Origin: Peptostreptococcaceae bacterium | GTDB lineage: Bacteria > Bacillota > Clostridia > Peptostreptococcales > Peptostreptococcaceae | NCBI GenBank assembly: GCA_902363255.1 | Contig: CABIZO010000003.1 | Location: 372,001 to 436,000, forward strand | Direction of reading: 5' to 3' | DNA length: 64,000 nucleotides | Shown here: positions 44,365-51,990 of the stretch, piece by piece | Layout: each line of letters opens with the position of its first letter | How positions within the stretch are numbered: the first letter of the stretch is position 1 | The notes under the pieces: generated by a model | What the model saw: only the letters and a program-made list of their open reading frames with translations | Told to the model about the DNA's origin: nothing | Databases searched by the model: none | Program-made: the position numbers and the translations under genes

Positions 44365-44652
44365 TCAATAATTAATAATTTCACTTTCAATATCAATTAT
44401 TTCTGCCTCACAATTTTCTTCTATAAAGTTTATAATTTTTTCTTTTGCTTGATCGCTATCTTTACTGTTTAAATCAAGCTTGACCATACCAACGCTTATC
44501 CTTTGATGCAAATCCTGGTTTTCAACTTCTCTTATACTAATATTAAATTTATTTTGCAATTTACCTATTATACTTTTAACTATCATTCTTTTTTCCTTAA
44601 GTGAATGTACATAAGGCGCCCTTAAATCAACTTTAATAACTAGTATCTTCAT
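44365..44652 (-). CDS. DUF503 family protein
   Basis: A 95-residue protein of the DUF503 (YlxP-like) family, with a ferredoxin-like fold. The conserved LRAPYVHSLKEKRMIVKSIIGKL stretch (residues about 10-28 shown in family alignments) and REVENQDLHQRISVGMV are present. The family often sits near infB and rbfA; here it lies after a YlbF-family gene, 15 bases apart. The biochemical function is unknown. Confidence 0.9.
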   Translation of the reverse strand: MKILVIKVDLRAPYVHSLKEKRMIVKSIIGKLQNKFNISIREVENQDLHQRISVGMVKLDLNSKDSDQAKEKIINFIEENCEAEIIDIESEIINY

Positions 44653-44667
44653 TTAAATTCCTCTTTT

Positions 44668-45003
44668 CTATTTATAATCTTCTTTGACGGCCTGAGCTAT
44701 TATTTTATTTACTTTGTTCATCATTACATTAAATTTTTCCTCAGCTAATAGATAATTATATATTTTTTCATTATTTCTAATTTTATTCTGAATTTCTTCC
44801 ATTTTTTTAATGGATTTTTTATCTATTTTTTTATTATTCATAGTAGTATATTGAAGATTATATCCCATCTTTTTATACTCACTTAATAAATATTCATTAT
44901 TTTTATCATTTTTAATTTCTTTCATATTATAAACAAAATCCTTATACTCTTTACTATTTCTTATTTCACCAGCTAACTTTGTAGCAACATCATATACACT
45001 CAT
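44668..45003 (-). CDS. YlbF/YmcA family regulator
   Basis: A 111-residue all-helical protein of the YlbF/YmcA group (SVYDVATKLAGEIRNSKEY at the N-terminus, LLAEEKFNVMMNKVNKII at the C-terminus). In B. subtilis YlbF, YmcA and YaaT form the Y-complex, which binds RNase Y and alters mRNA processing and entry into sporulation. No other Y-complex gene is next to it. It follows rnj after a terminator. Confidence 0.85.
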   Translation of the reverse strand: MSVYDVATKLAGEIRNSKEYKDFVYNMKEIKNDKNNEYLLSEYKKMGYNLQYTTMNNKKIDKKSIKKMEEIQNKIRNNEKIYNYLLAEEKFNVMMNKVNKIIAQAVKEDYK

Positions 45004-45081
45004 ATTATCCTCCCAATTAGTATTAATATTTTAAGCTTTATAAGTATATATGCATTTTTAATAGAGTTTTGTCTATGTTAC

Positions 45082-45124
45082 AAAAAAATACCCCAGTATT
45101 TTTATTTCAAATACTGGGGTATTT
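45082..45124 (-). terminator. Terminator of rnj
   Basis: Perfect 16-bp stem (45086-45101 with 45109-45124) with a seven-base loop and a T-run on the minus strand, one of the strongest in the window. Confidence 0.92.
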
Positions 45125-45128
45125 CTAA

Positions 45129-46808
45129 TTATACTTCCATGATTATTGGTAATATCATTGGATTTCTCTTAGTTTTTACATATAAATATTCTTTTAAGTT
45201 TTCTTTAATATTATTTTTTAAATATGCCCATTCTTTTATATTTTTTTCTTCACATTCATTTAAAACATCTTTTATTACATTTTTTGCTCCATCCATTAAA
45301 TCTTCTGACTCTCTAACATAAACAAATCCTCTAGATATAATATCTGGACCAGCAAGAACTTTACCATCTTCTTTAGATATAGTTACAACTACTATCATAA
45401 GTCCATCTTCAGATAAATGTTTTCTATCTCTTAGAACTATGTTTCCTACATCTCCTACACCTAATCCATCAACAAGTACATTTCCTGTTGGCACTGTAGA
45501 TGTAATTTTTGCAGAATTTCTGTCTAATTCTAGTACTTGACCAGTTTGCATTACAAATACATTTTGTTCTGGCATTCCAAGCTCAGTAGCTAATGCTGCA
45601 TGACGCTTTAACATTCTAAATTCCCCATGAACTGGCATAAAGAACTTTGGTTTTACCATTCTATTAATAAGCTTTAAGTCTTCTTGAGCCGCATGACCTG
45701 ATACATGTATATCAGCTATATCATTATAAACAACTCTTGCTCCTCTTTCAAATAAAAGGTTTATAACTTTTGAGATTAGTTTTTCATTTCCTGGTATTGG
45801 ATGAGCTGAAATTATTACTAAGTCTCCTTTTTTTATTTCTACCTTTTTGTGCTCGCTACTTGACATTCTCGCAAGTGCTGACATAGGTTCTCCCTGTGTT
45901 CCTGTAGTTATAATCACTAATTCACTATCATCATATTTAGATATATCATTTAAATCTATTAAAGTATCATCTTCCATATCTAAATAACCAAGTTCTCTAG
46001 CAACACCTATAACATTAACCATTGATCTTCCTGAGATGGCTACTTTTCTATTAAATTTAACCGCCATATTGATAATTTGTTGTAATCTATGAACATTTGA
46101 AGCAAATGTAGCTACTATAATTCTGCTACCATTAGCTTTTCTAAATAAATCATCTAAACCTGCTCCTACGGTTCTTTCAGACATAGTAAATCCTGGTTTC
46201 TCAACGTTCGTACTGTCTGCTAGCATTAAAAGAACTCCCGAACTTCCAAGCTCACATATTCTGTGAATATCCATAACATCGCCATCTATTGGTGTAAGGT
46301 CAATCTTAAAGTCTCCCGTATGGAAAATAACCCCTTGATCAGTATGTATAGCCAGCGAACAAGATCCTGGTATACTGTGGTTATTTTTTATAAATTCTAC
46401 ACTAATATTTTTAAGCTTAACTATTTGTTTAGGAGTAACAACATTTAGTTTCACATTATTAAGTTTATGTTCTTTTAATTTAGCCTCTATTAATCCTATG
46501 CTAAATCTCGTTCCGTAAACAGGTACATCAATTTTTTTCAGTATATATGAAAGAGCCCCTATATGATCCTCATGTCCATGTGTTATAAATATTCCTTTTA
46601 CCTTATCCTTATTCTTTAACAAATAAGTTATATCAGGTATAACTATATCAACACCTAACATTTCATCTTCTGGAAAGCTTAATCCCGCATCAATTACAAC
46701 AATCTCATCCTTATATTCTATTACGGTCATATTTTTGCCTATCTCGTTAAGACCACCTAAAGCTACAACCTTAACCTTGTTGGTGTTTTTCTTAAACAAT
46801 TGCATCAT
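45129..46808 (-). CDS. rnj: Ribonuclease J
   Basis: A metallo-beta-lactamase/beta-CASP ribonuclease with 5'-3' exonuclease and endonuclease activity. The zinc motif THGHEDHIGAL lies near residue 75, further ligands are in HTGDFKID, and the beta-CASP part has STNVEKPG and HVSGHAAQEDL, before a C-terminal dimerisation domain. The 559-residue length is right for RNase J. The AGAGGAG ribosome site abuts two successive ATG codons and a TTG follows at codon 4, so the exact start could be one to three codons inside. Confidence 0.95.
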   Translation of the reverse strand: MMQLFKKNTNKVKVVALGGLNEIGKNMTVIEYKDEIVVIDAGLSFPEDEMLGVDIVIPDITYLLKNKDKVKGIFITHGHEDHIGALSYILKKIDVPVYGTRFSIGLIEAKLKEHKLNNVKLNVVTPKQIVKLKNISVEFIKNNHSIPGSCSLAIHTDQGVIFHTGDFKIDLTPIDGDVMDIHRICELGSSGVLLMLADSTNVEKPGFTMSERTVGAGLDDLFRKANGSRIIVATFASNVHRLQQIINMAVKFNRKVAISGRSMVNVIGVARELGYLDMEDDTLIDLNDISKYDDSELVIITTGTQGEPMSALARMSSSEHKKVEIKKGDLVIISAHPIPGNEKLISKVINLLFERGARVVYNDIADIHVSGHAAQEDLKLINRMVKPKFFMPVHGEFRMLKRHAALATELGMPEQNVFVMQTGQVLELDRNSAKITSTVPTGNVLVDGLGVGDVGNIVLRDRKHLSEDGLMIVVVTISKEDGKVLAGPDIISRGFVYVRESEDLMDGAKNVIKDVLNECEEKNIKEWAYLKNNIKENLKEYLYVKTKRNPMILPIIMEV

Positions 46809-46984
46809 CTCCTCTGTCTATTCAATTTTCAATTTACTTTGCATATAAAAATAATATTAAATCACGCACTTTTTACCAACTAAGTTTATTGTATCATAAA
46901 TTTCCTTATATTTTAAGTATATTTGAAATACTTTTATCCATTATCTAGATAAAAATATATTTTTAATATACAAAATCAACAAAA

Positions 46985-47025
46985 GTAAAAAGATATAAGT
47001 TCTATTTAGAACTTATATCTTTATT
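46985..47025 (-). terminator. Terminator of fur
   Basis: Perfect 15-bp stem (46989-47003 with 47008-47022) with a four-base loop. It overlaps the fur stop codon and ends in Ts on the minus strand. Confidence 0.9.
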
Positions 47026-47457
47026 ACAGTCTTCACATAATCCATAAAACTTCACATCATGGTCTAATATTTTAAACTTATAAGCACTTTGTATTTCATT
47101 TTCTACATTATCCATTAAATCATCTTCAACTTCTATTATTTTACCACACTTTTTACAAATTAAATGGTGGTGATTGTGAGTATCTGATTTATTTAAATTA
47201 ATTTCGTATCTAATACATCCATCATCTAAGTTTAATTTTGATATTACTCCAATTTCATCTAATAATTGCATCGTTCTATAAACTGTTGCAAGTCCTATTT
47301 CTGGACAATTCTCCCTAACTAAATCATAAATTTCTTCACTGCTTAAATGTCTATTTTCATTATCAAGAAGTATATTTATTATAGCTCTTCTTTGAGGAGT
47401 AATTTTTAGTCCAGATTCTTTTAATTTACTTTTTAAATTTTCCATTGTATTACACAT
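47002..47457 (-). CDS. fur: Fur family metal-responsive repressor
   Basis: A 151-residue Fur-family regulator. The N-terminal winged helix (about 10-85) holds LKITPQRRAIINILL and EIGLATVYRTMQLL. The C-terminal domain has the HNHHHLICKKCGK stretch and a second pair in GLCEDCNKD, a structural C-x2-C, C-x2-C zinc site. Fur, PerR and Zur share this plan; the HHHLICKKCG form and length favour Fur. The start is the ATG at 47457 with GGGTGG upstream. AT-rich half-palindromes containing TGATAAT lie upstream (about 47475-47505) and may be autoregulatory, but no clean Fur box is seen. Confidence 0.85.
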   Translation of the reverse strand: MCNTMENLKSKLKESGLKITPQRRAIINILLDNENRHLSSEEIYDLVRENCPEIGLATVYRTMQLLDEIGVISKLNLDDGCIRYEINLNKSDTHNHHHLICKKCGKIIEVEDDLMDNVENEIQSAYKFKILDHDVKFYGLCEDCNKDISSK

Positions 47458-47575
47458 AATACCACCCGTTTTCAATTGATAATCTTTTGTAATTATTGTA
47501 AATGATAATTCCACTCATGTCAATGTTTAGAAAATTATTATTATATTTATTTTTTTATAACCATATTTATTATGG

Positions 47576-48466
47576 TTAGTTATATATGAAATCATGTAAT
47601 AATTTTATATTTTCTTCTTTTTTCCATTTGATTACATACTGTGAATTACTCTCTAATCTCCCATCTTCTCTATATTCATTAATAGGAAATTCTAATTGTT
47701 TTATTTTGTAATCAGTTAAATCCCTTGATATTATAGCTAAATCTAAAATTTTATCTGGAGATATATTAACCTTTACATATTTAAGTAGTACTTTTATCAA
47801 TTCTGGATATTTGAATACAGATACTTTAGATAGTTTATATGCTAAACTCTCTAAAATCTTTCTTTGTCTAGCATCTCTATAAAAACAATTATCTATTTTT
47901 CTAAGCCTGCAATAAGCTAAAGCTTGATATCCATTTAGCAAATGATTCCCACTACTAGTTATATATTCTATATTATTACCCTTATTTTCAGTTTCTAATC
48001 CATAACATGCATCTATAACCTTATTTAATCCCTCAATTTCTCTATCTTCAATATTAACTTCTACTCCTTCTAGTATATTTATAACATCTACAAAACTTTT
48101 AAAATCTACTATTGCATAATCTCTTATACCGAGGTCAAAATTATTATTGATTGTTTTAAGTAATAGTTCACAACCACCATAGGAAAAAGAATGATTTATC
48201 TTATCATATCCTTTACCAGGTATATATACTAAGGTATCTCTAGCTATAGAAGTAAGTTTTAATCCTTTATTTTTATTATCTATAGTAAGTATAATCATAG
48301 TATCTGCTCTAGAAATTTTATTACCTATACCATCTTTTCCTATTAATAATATATTGTAAATTTCTTTCTCTGTGCATGAATCTATGTCTTTAGCTAAAAC
48401 ATCATTACTTAATATCATGGGAAAAATCATCATAATCATTAAGATTGTTAGAATCTTTTTTTTCAT
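47576..48466 (-). CDS. LytR-CpsA-Psr (LCP) family protein
   Basis: LCP enzymes attach anionic polymers such as teichoic acids to peptidoglycan outside the membrane. The 296 residues have an N-terminal signal anchor (about 4-22), then the LCP domain with LLIGKDGIG, SRADTMIILT, SIARDTLVYIPG, HSFSYGG, and the Arg-rich catalytic stretch LAYCRLRKID and YRDARQRK. It is short compared with many LCPs because it lacks a cytoplasmic N-terminus. It stands between fur and yrzB. Confidence 0.92.
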   Translation of the reverse strand: MKKKILTILMIMMIFPMILSNDVLAKDIDSCTEKEIYNILLIGKDGIGNKISRADTMIILTIDNKNKGLKLTSIARDTLVYIPGKGYDKINHSFSYGGCELLLKTINNNFDLGIRDYAIVDFKSFVDVINILEGVEVNIEDREIEGLNKVIDACYGLETENKGNNIEYITSSGNHLLNGYQALAYCRLRKIDNCFYRDARQRKILESLAYKLSKVSVFKYPELIKVLLKYVKVNISPDKILDLAIISRDLTDYKIKQLEFPINEYREDGRLESNSQYVIKWKKEENIKLLHDFIYN

Positions 48467-48559
48467 TTAGTCATCCCCTTTTACTATTTTTCAATATTTT
48501 TCCCCAGTGATTTTAAAATTAAACGTTGTAATTCTGTATATTATTTTTAGTTTTAAACA

Positions 48560-48588
48560 TAAAAAAACTACCTATAAAAGGTAGTTTT
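48560..48588 (-). terminator. Terminator of yrzB
   Basis: Ten-bp stem (48564-48573 with 48579-48588) with a short loop, followed by Ts on the minus strand, six bases after the yrzB stop. Confidence 0.88.
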
Positions 48589-48593
48589 TAAGA

Positions 48594-48863
48594 TTAGAAT
48601 TCGTCGTCATTAAGTCCTTCTTCATCCATTAATGTGTTGTAAACATCAACAACTATTTCGTATTCTTTATCATCTTCTAAAGGAACTAACATTTCTCCCT
48701 CTTCATCTTGGTCTATTCTAAATACTAAAGCCTCATCACTTTCTTCATCATCAACTGGCATTAATATAGCATATTCCTTATTATTCGCTTCTAAAGTTAA
48801 TATTACTTCAAATTCGCTTTCTACTCCATTTTCATCAACTAAGCTTATTATATTATCTTGCAT
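48594..48863 (-). CDS. DUF1292 family protein (YrzB)
   Basis: An 89-residue very acidic protein (many Asp and Glu) of the DUF1292 family, with ISLVDENGVESEFEVILT and YAILMPVDDEESDEALVFRI. The function is unknown. It belongs to the conserved block alaS-ireB-ruvX-yrzB of Firmicutes, here interrupted by a large membrane-protein gene between ireB and ruvX. Confidence 0.9.
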   Translation of the reverse strand: MQDNIISLVDENGVESEFEVILTLEANNKEYAILMPVDDEESDEALVFRIDQDEEGEMLVPLEDDKEYEIVVDVYNTLMDEEGLNDDEF

Positions 48864-48943
48864 CTAAATCACCTCAAATTCTTTCTTCTTTTTTATATTA
48901 TATATTATACTAAGATAATTTCAAATATATTATTAAAATATTA

Positions 48944-49369
48944 TTAGAAATTTCTTTGTAAATCTAAATACCCTTGTAATATTATCACCGCTGCTAGCAT
49001 ATCTATTACTTTTTTTCTATTTTCTCTTCTAACATTACCTTCTATTAAAGATCTTTCAGCTGCTACTGTTGATAATCTTTCATCCCAAAATTCTATAGGC
49101 AAATTAGTCTCTTGTTTTAATAGCTCACAGAATTTTTGAACCTTTTCTCCTTGTGAACCCACTGTACCATTCATATTTTTAGGAAGTCCTGATACTATTT
49201 TATTCACTTGTTTTTCTGAAATAATTTTTTTTATTTCTTCTATGTCTTTTTTCTTACCAACTCTTTTTATAGTTGTTACACCTTGAGCAGTTAAACCCAT
49301 TAAATCACTTACTGCAACTCCAATAGTTTTATCTCCTATATCAAGGCCCATTATTCTTCCATCAAGCAT
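48944..49369 (-). CDS. ruvX: Putative pre-16S rRNA nuclease / Holliday junction resolvase-like (YqgF)
   Basis: A 141-residue RNase H-fold protein. Catalytic acidic residues are in LDGRIMGLDIGDKTIG (first Asp near residue 9), the KIVSGLPKNMNG motif, and WDERLSTVAAE and DMLAAVIILQGYL at the end. E. coli YqgF matures the 5' end of 16S rRNA; Holliday-junction cleavage has also been proposed. It sits in the ireB-ruvX-yrzB block. Confidence 0.93.
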   Translation of the reverse strand: MLDGRIMGLDIGDKTIGVAVSDLMGLTAQGVTTIKRVGKKKDIEEIKKIISEKQVNKIVSGLPKNMNGTVGSQGEKVQKFCELLKQETNLPIEFWDERLSTVAAERSLIEGNVRRENRKKVIDMLAAVIILQGYLDLQRNF

Positions 49370-49480
49370 ATTACTTCTCCTTTATGTAGCCGTCATAATT
49401 TTTTCTAATATAAATATAATTAATTGGACTTATATTATTTTATCTTATTTTAAATTTCTCATACCTTATTTTATATTATA

Positions 49481-49518
49481 TTTAAAAAATTAGCCAGAAT
49501 TAAATTCTGGCTAATTTT
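49481..49518 (-). terminator. Terminator of the 724-residue membrane protein gene
   Basis: Perfect 15-bp stem (49486-49500 with 49504-49518) with a three-base loop and a T-run on the minus strand. Confidence 0.9.
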
Positions 49519-49523
49519 CATTA

Positions 49524-51698
49524 CTATTCTCTTTTATCATTAAAAATTATCATATTAATACTAATAATTAATATTGGTATAAGAATATAGATAGATGCTG
49601 TAGCTGCTGCAACTATTCCAGAGTCATTTACTAATAATGTTATTATACATCCTACCATAGATGCTATAAATCCTTTAAATATCATAGGATATTTATCAGA
49701 CAGATTTTTCATATGTTTAGAAGGTCTAAATATAAATATACCTATTACAGCTATTCCTACTAATAATATATTTACCCATACAGATGACTTAGCAAGCTTT
49801 AGGTTCATAGATATTTTTCTACCAAATGTATTAAATATAGCTTGTGGACCTTCCTGTAATATTTGTTGTGCAAATACGCCTAAGTGAGACTCAGTTCCTA
49901 ACATTAAGTCTAATCCTGCAAATACTAATACTAATACAACTGCAGATAAACCTAATATTACAATTTTTCTAAAATCTAACTTAATATCAAATATTAACAT
50001 AATAAATAATAAGTATGCTATGCATTCAGATATGGCGCCTCCAACATTTGCACCCATCGAAGGGAATGCACTTGTAATAAGAATTACAATTGATAAAATA
50101 ATTGTAAGCCATTTTGGCATTTTCTTATAGTTAAGAAGTACAGATAAAGCAAATACAGCACTTGCTATTGTTACTCCTTCATATTCATTACCAATTCCAT
50201 AGTATCTTGCTCCTACTATAGCATCATAACTCATGATACAGTTTTTCATAAGATATGTTCCTATAACTGAGTCAATAACAATTAAACCTATAGTAAGGAT
50301 TGCATAATATCCCATTTGCTTAATATCATTATTTTTAAATAATATTCGTCCTGATAAGTAAAGTATTATCGTCATTATAACAACGCCACTTACTAATCCT
50401 AATTGACTTTTAAAGTTAAATATTGGTGATAGTAATAAAGTCAGAGGCATTATTAAGCCTAATTTAATTAACTCTTTTAAAACTATAAATACTTTTTCTT
50501 TATGAGGTAATTTATCCTTGAATAATAAAGCTAACATTGCTATTACCCACGATGTAGATACTATACCAACAAAAGTATTTACCACAGTAGATCTTATGTT
50601 ATTTATTGAAACTATTTTTTTATATTCATTAGATAAGAAATCCATGTTGTCATCTCTTTCAACATTATTAAGTGCTCTTCCTATCATAGATTCATTTTTT
50701 AATCCAAACTCATTTAAAATATCCACACCTAAGTCTAAATTGGCAATTATTCCATCTCTTCTTGTTGTAGAACTCGCTAATAATCCCTTTTTATCATCGC
50801 TAAATTTAATTACTGGAGATAGACGCCTTCTGTTGTTATAATCTAATTTGCTTTGAAACTCACTAACAATATATATTACATCATTATCACTTACCATACT
50901 AAAAACTTCATTTAAGTAAGTATTTACATTAGAATATACATTTTTTTTCATTTTATTGTATGTTTCTTCATTTAAGTTAGATTTGTATTCATCTAATCTA
51001 TATGTATCACCAAGCTCTATGAATAATGCATCACTATTTTTATAGTATGATTTAGTTTCTTCTATTAATTTTTCATAGTCTGTTCTAATACCATAAGGCA
51101 TAGATAAATCTTCAATATTAATATTATCTACATTTCCAGAATCAACTCTACCAAAAGTATCCATACATATTAACCCAGCATTTCTTATCTTAACCAAGTT
51201 GTTATTTTCTACTATATCACTATTTCCCAATAACGCAACTTTCTTATTGTTATCAGCTAGTGTTTGACCTAGTAATCCTAATGTAGATCCATATGTTCCC
51301 TTTTCAGCATTTATATTAATTGATTTATTAATATCTAAATTATTTATTCCTTTAGGGTCCTCACCTGTAACAGATTTGTATATAGATCCACTTTCTTCAG
51401 TTAGGTTTACAAAAGAAATAGGATCACCACTAATAACATTAGCTCTACCCCCTGCTCCTATACTAGCATATGATCTTGAATCAGTATTACCTTGATCACC
51501 TTTAGTATTCATCAGGCCAATATACCCTCTTTTACTAAGCTCTTCTTTTAGAACAGGTATCTTTTGCAAATCATCTAAATTAGTTTTGTTTAAACTAATA
51601 TAAATAACTTTACCTTCTTCTTTTGCAAAGGAATAACCAGGTATCAACCCTATACATATTATCACTAATAGTAATATTGACATTATTTTTTTCCTCAT
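49524..51698 (-). CDS. Large exported/polytopic membrane protein of unknown function
   Basis: A 724-residue protein in two parts. A signal peptide (about 1-25) leads a 340-residue domain outside the membrane, with VIYISLNKTNLDDLQ, SRSYASIGAGGRAN, KVALLGNSDI and DALFIELGDT. The order of strands and Ser/Asp/Gly motifs is reminiscent of alkaline-phosphatase-superfamily folds, but no catalytic set can be assigned. From about 370 on there are roughly ten membrane segments, with conserved-looking polar motifs GARYYGIGNEYEG, FPSMGANVGGAISE and NDSGIVAAA inside them. It lies 16 bases after ireB in the alaS transcript order. Confidence 0.7.
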   Translation of the reverse strand: MRKKIMSILLLVIICIGLIPGYSFAKEEGKVIYISLNKTNLDDLQKIPVLKEELSKRGYIGLMNTKGDQGNTDSRSYASIGAGGRANVISGDPISFVNLTEESGSIYKSVTGEDPKGINNLDINKSININAEKGTYGSTLGLLGQTLADNNKKVALLGNSDIVENNNLVKIRNAGLICMDTFGRVDSGNVDNINIEDLSMPYGIRTDYEKLIEETKSYYKNSDALFIELGDTYRLDEYKSNLNEETYNKMKKNVYSNVNTYLNEVFSMVSDNDVIYIVSEFQSKLDYNNRRRLSPVIKFSDDKKGLLASSTTRRDGIIANLDLGVDILNEFGLKNESMIGRALNNVERDDNMDFLSNEYKKIVSINNIRSTVVNTFVGIVSTSWVIAMLALLFKDKLPHKEKVFIVLKELIKLGLIMPLTLLLSPIFNFKSQLGLVSGVVIMTIILYLSGRILFKNNDIKQMGYYAILTIGLIVIDSVIGTYLMKNCIMSYDAIVGARYYGIGNEYEGVTIASAVFALSVLLNYKKMPKWLTIILSIVILITSAFPSMGANVGGAISECIAYLLFIMLIFDIKLDFRKIVILGLSAVVLVLVFAGLDLMLGTESHLGVFAQQILQEGPQAIFNTFGRKISMNLKLAKSSVWVNILLVGIAVIGIFIFRPSKHMKNLSDKYPMIFKGFIASMVGCIITLLVNDSGIVAAATASIYILIPILIISINMIIFNDKRE

Positions 51699-51714
51699 TA
51701 AGTTGACCTACTTT

Positions 51715-51972
51715 CTATTTTGATAAATAACACTTAAGAATTTCTTCTAGTAATTCATCTCTTTCGTATTTTCTTATTACTGTTCTAGCATCTTTGTGAC
51801 TTGTTATATAACTAGAGTCACCAGATAGGATATATCCTATCATTTGATTGATAGGATCATATCCTTTTTCTTGTAAAGCATGATAAACATAGTTTATTGT
51901 TTCCCCTACGCTCATACTTTTATTATCTGTAACTCCTTCAAATTTTACTGTGTAATCGAAATTATTATCCAA
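51715..51972 (-). CDS. ireB: IreB family regulatory phosphoprotein
   Basis: An 85-residue protein of the IreB/YrzL (DUF965) family: YTVKFEGVTDNKSMSVGETI near the start, EKGYDPINQMIGYILSGDSSYITSHKDAR in the middle (residues about 35-63) and RYERDELLEEIL-like end. In Enterococcus IreB is phosphorylated by the PASTA kinase IreK and controls cephalosporin resistance. It follows alaS by 18 bases, its conserved position. Confidence 0.92.
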   Translation of the reverse strand: MDNNFDYTVKFEGVTDNKSMSVGETINYVYHALQEKGYDPINQMIGYILSGDSSYITSHKDARTVIRKYERDELLEEILKCYLSK

Positions 51973-51990
51973 AATAATTCCCCCCTTTAG

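Noticed and set aside
47470..47510. Fur box upstream of fur
   Set aside because: TGATAAT half-sites are present, but I could not find a full palindrome with acceptable matches, so no separate feature is given.
47558..47578. Inverted repeat at the end of the LCP gene as a terminator
   Set aside because: On the minus strand it is followed by an A-rich, not a T-rich, stretch, so it does not look like an intrinsic terminator.
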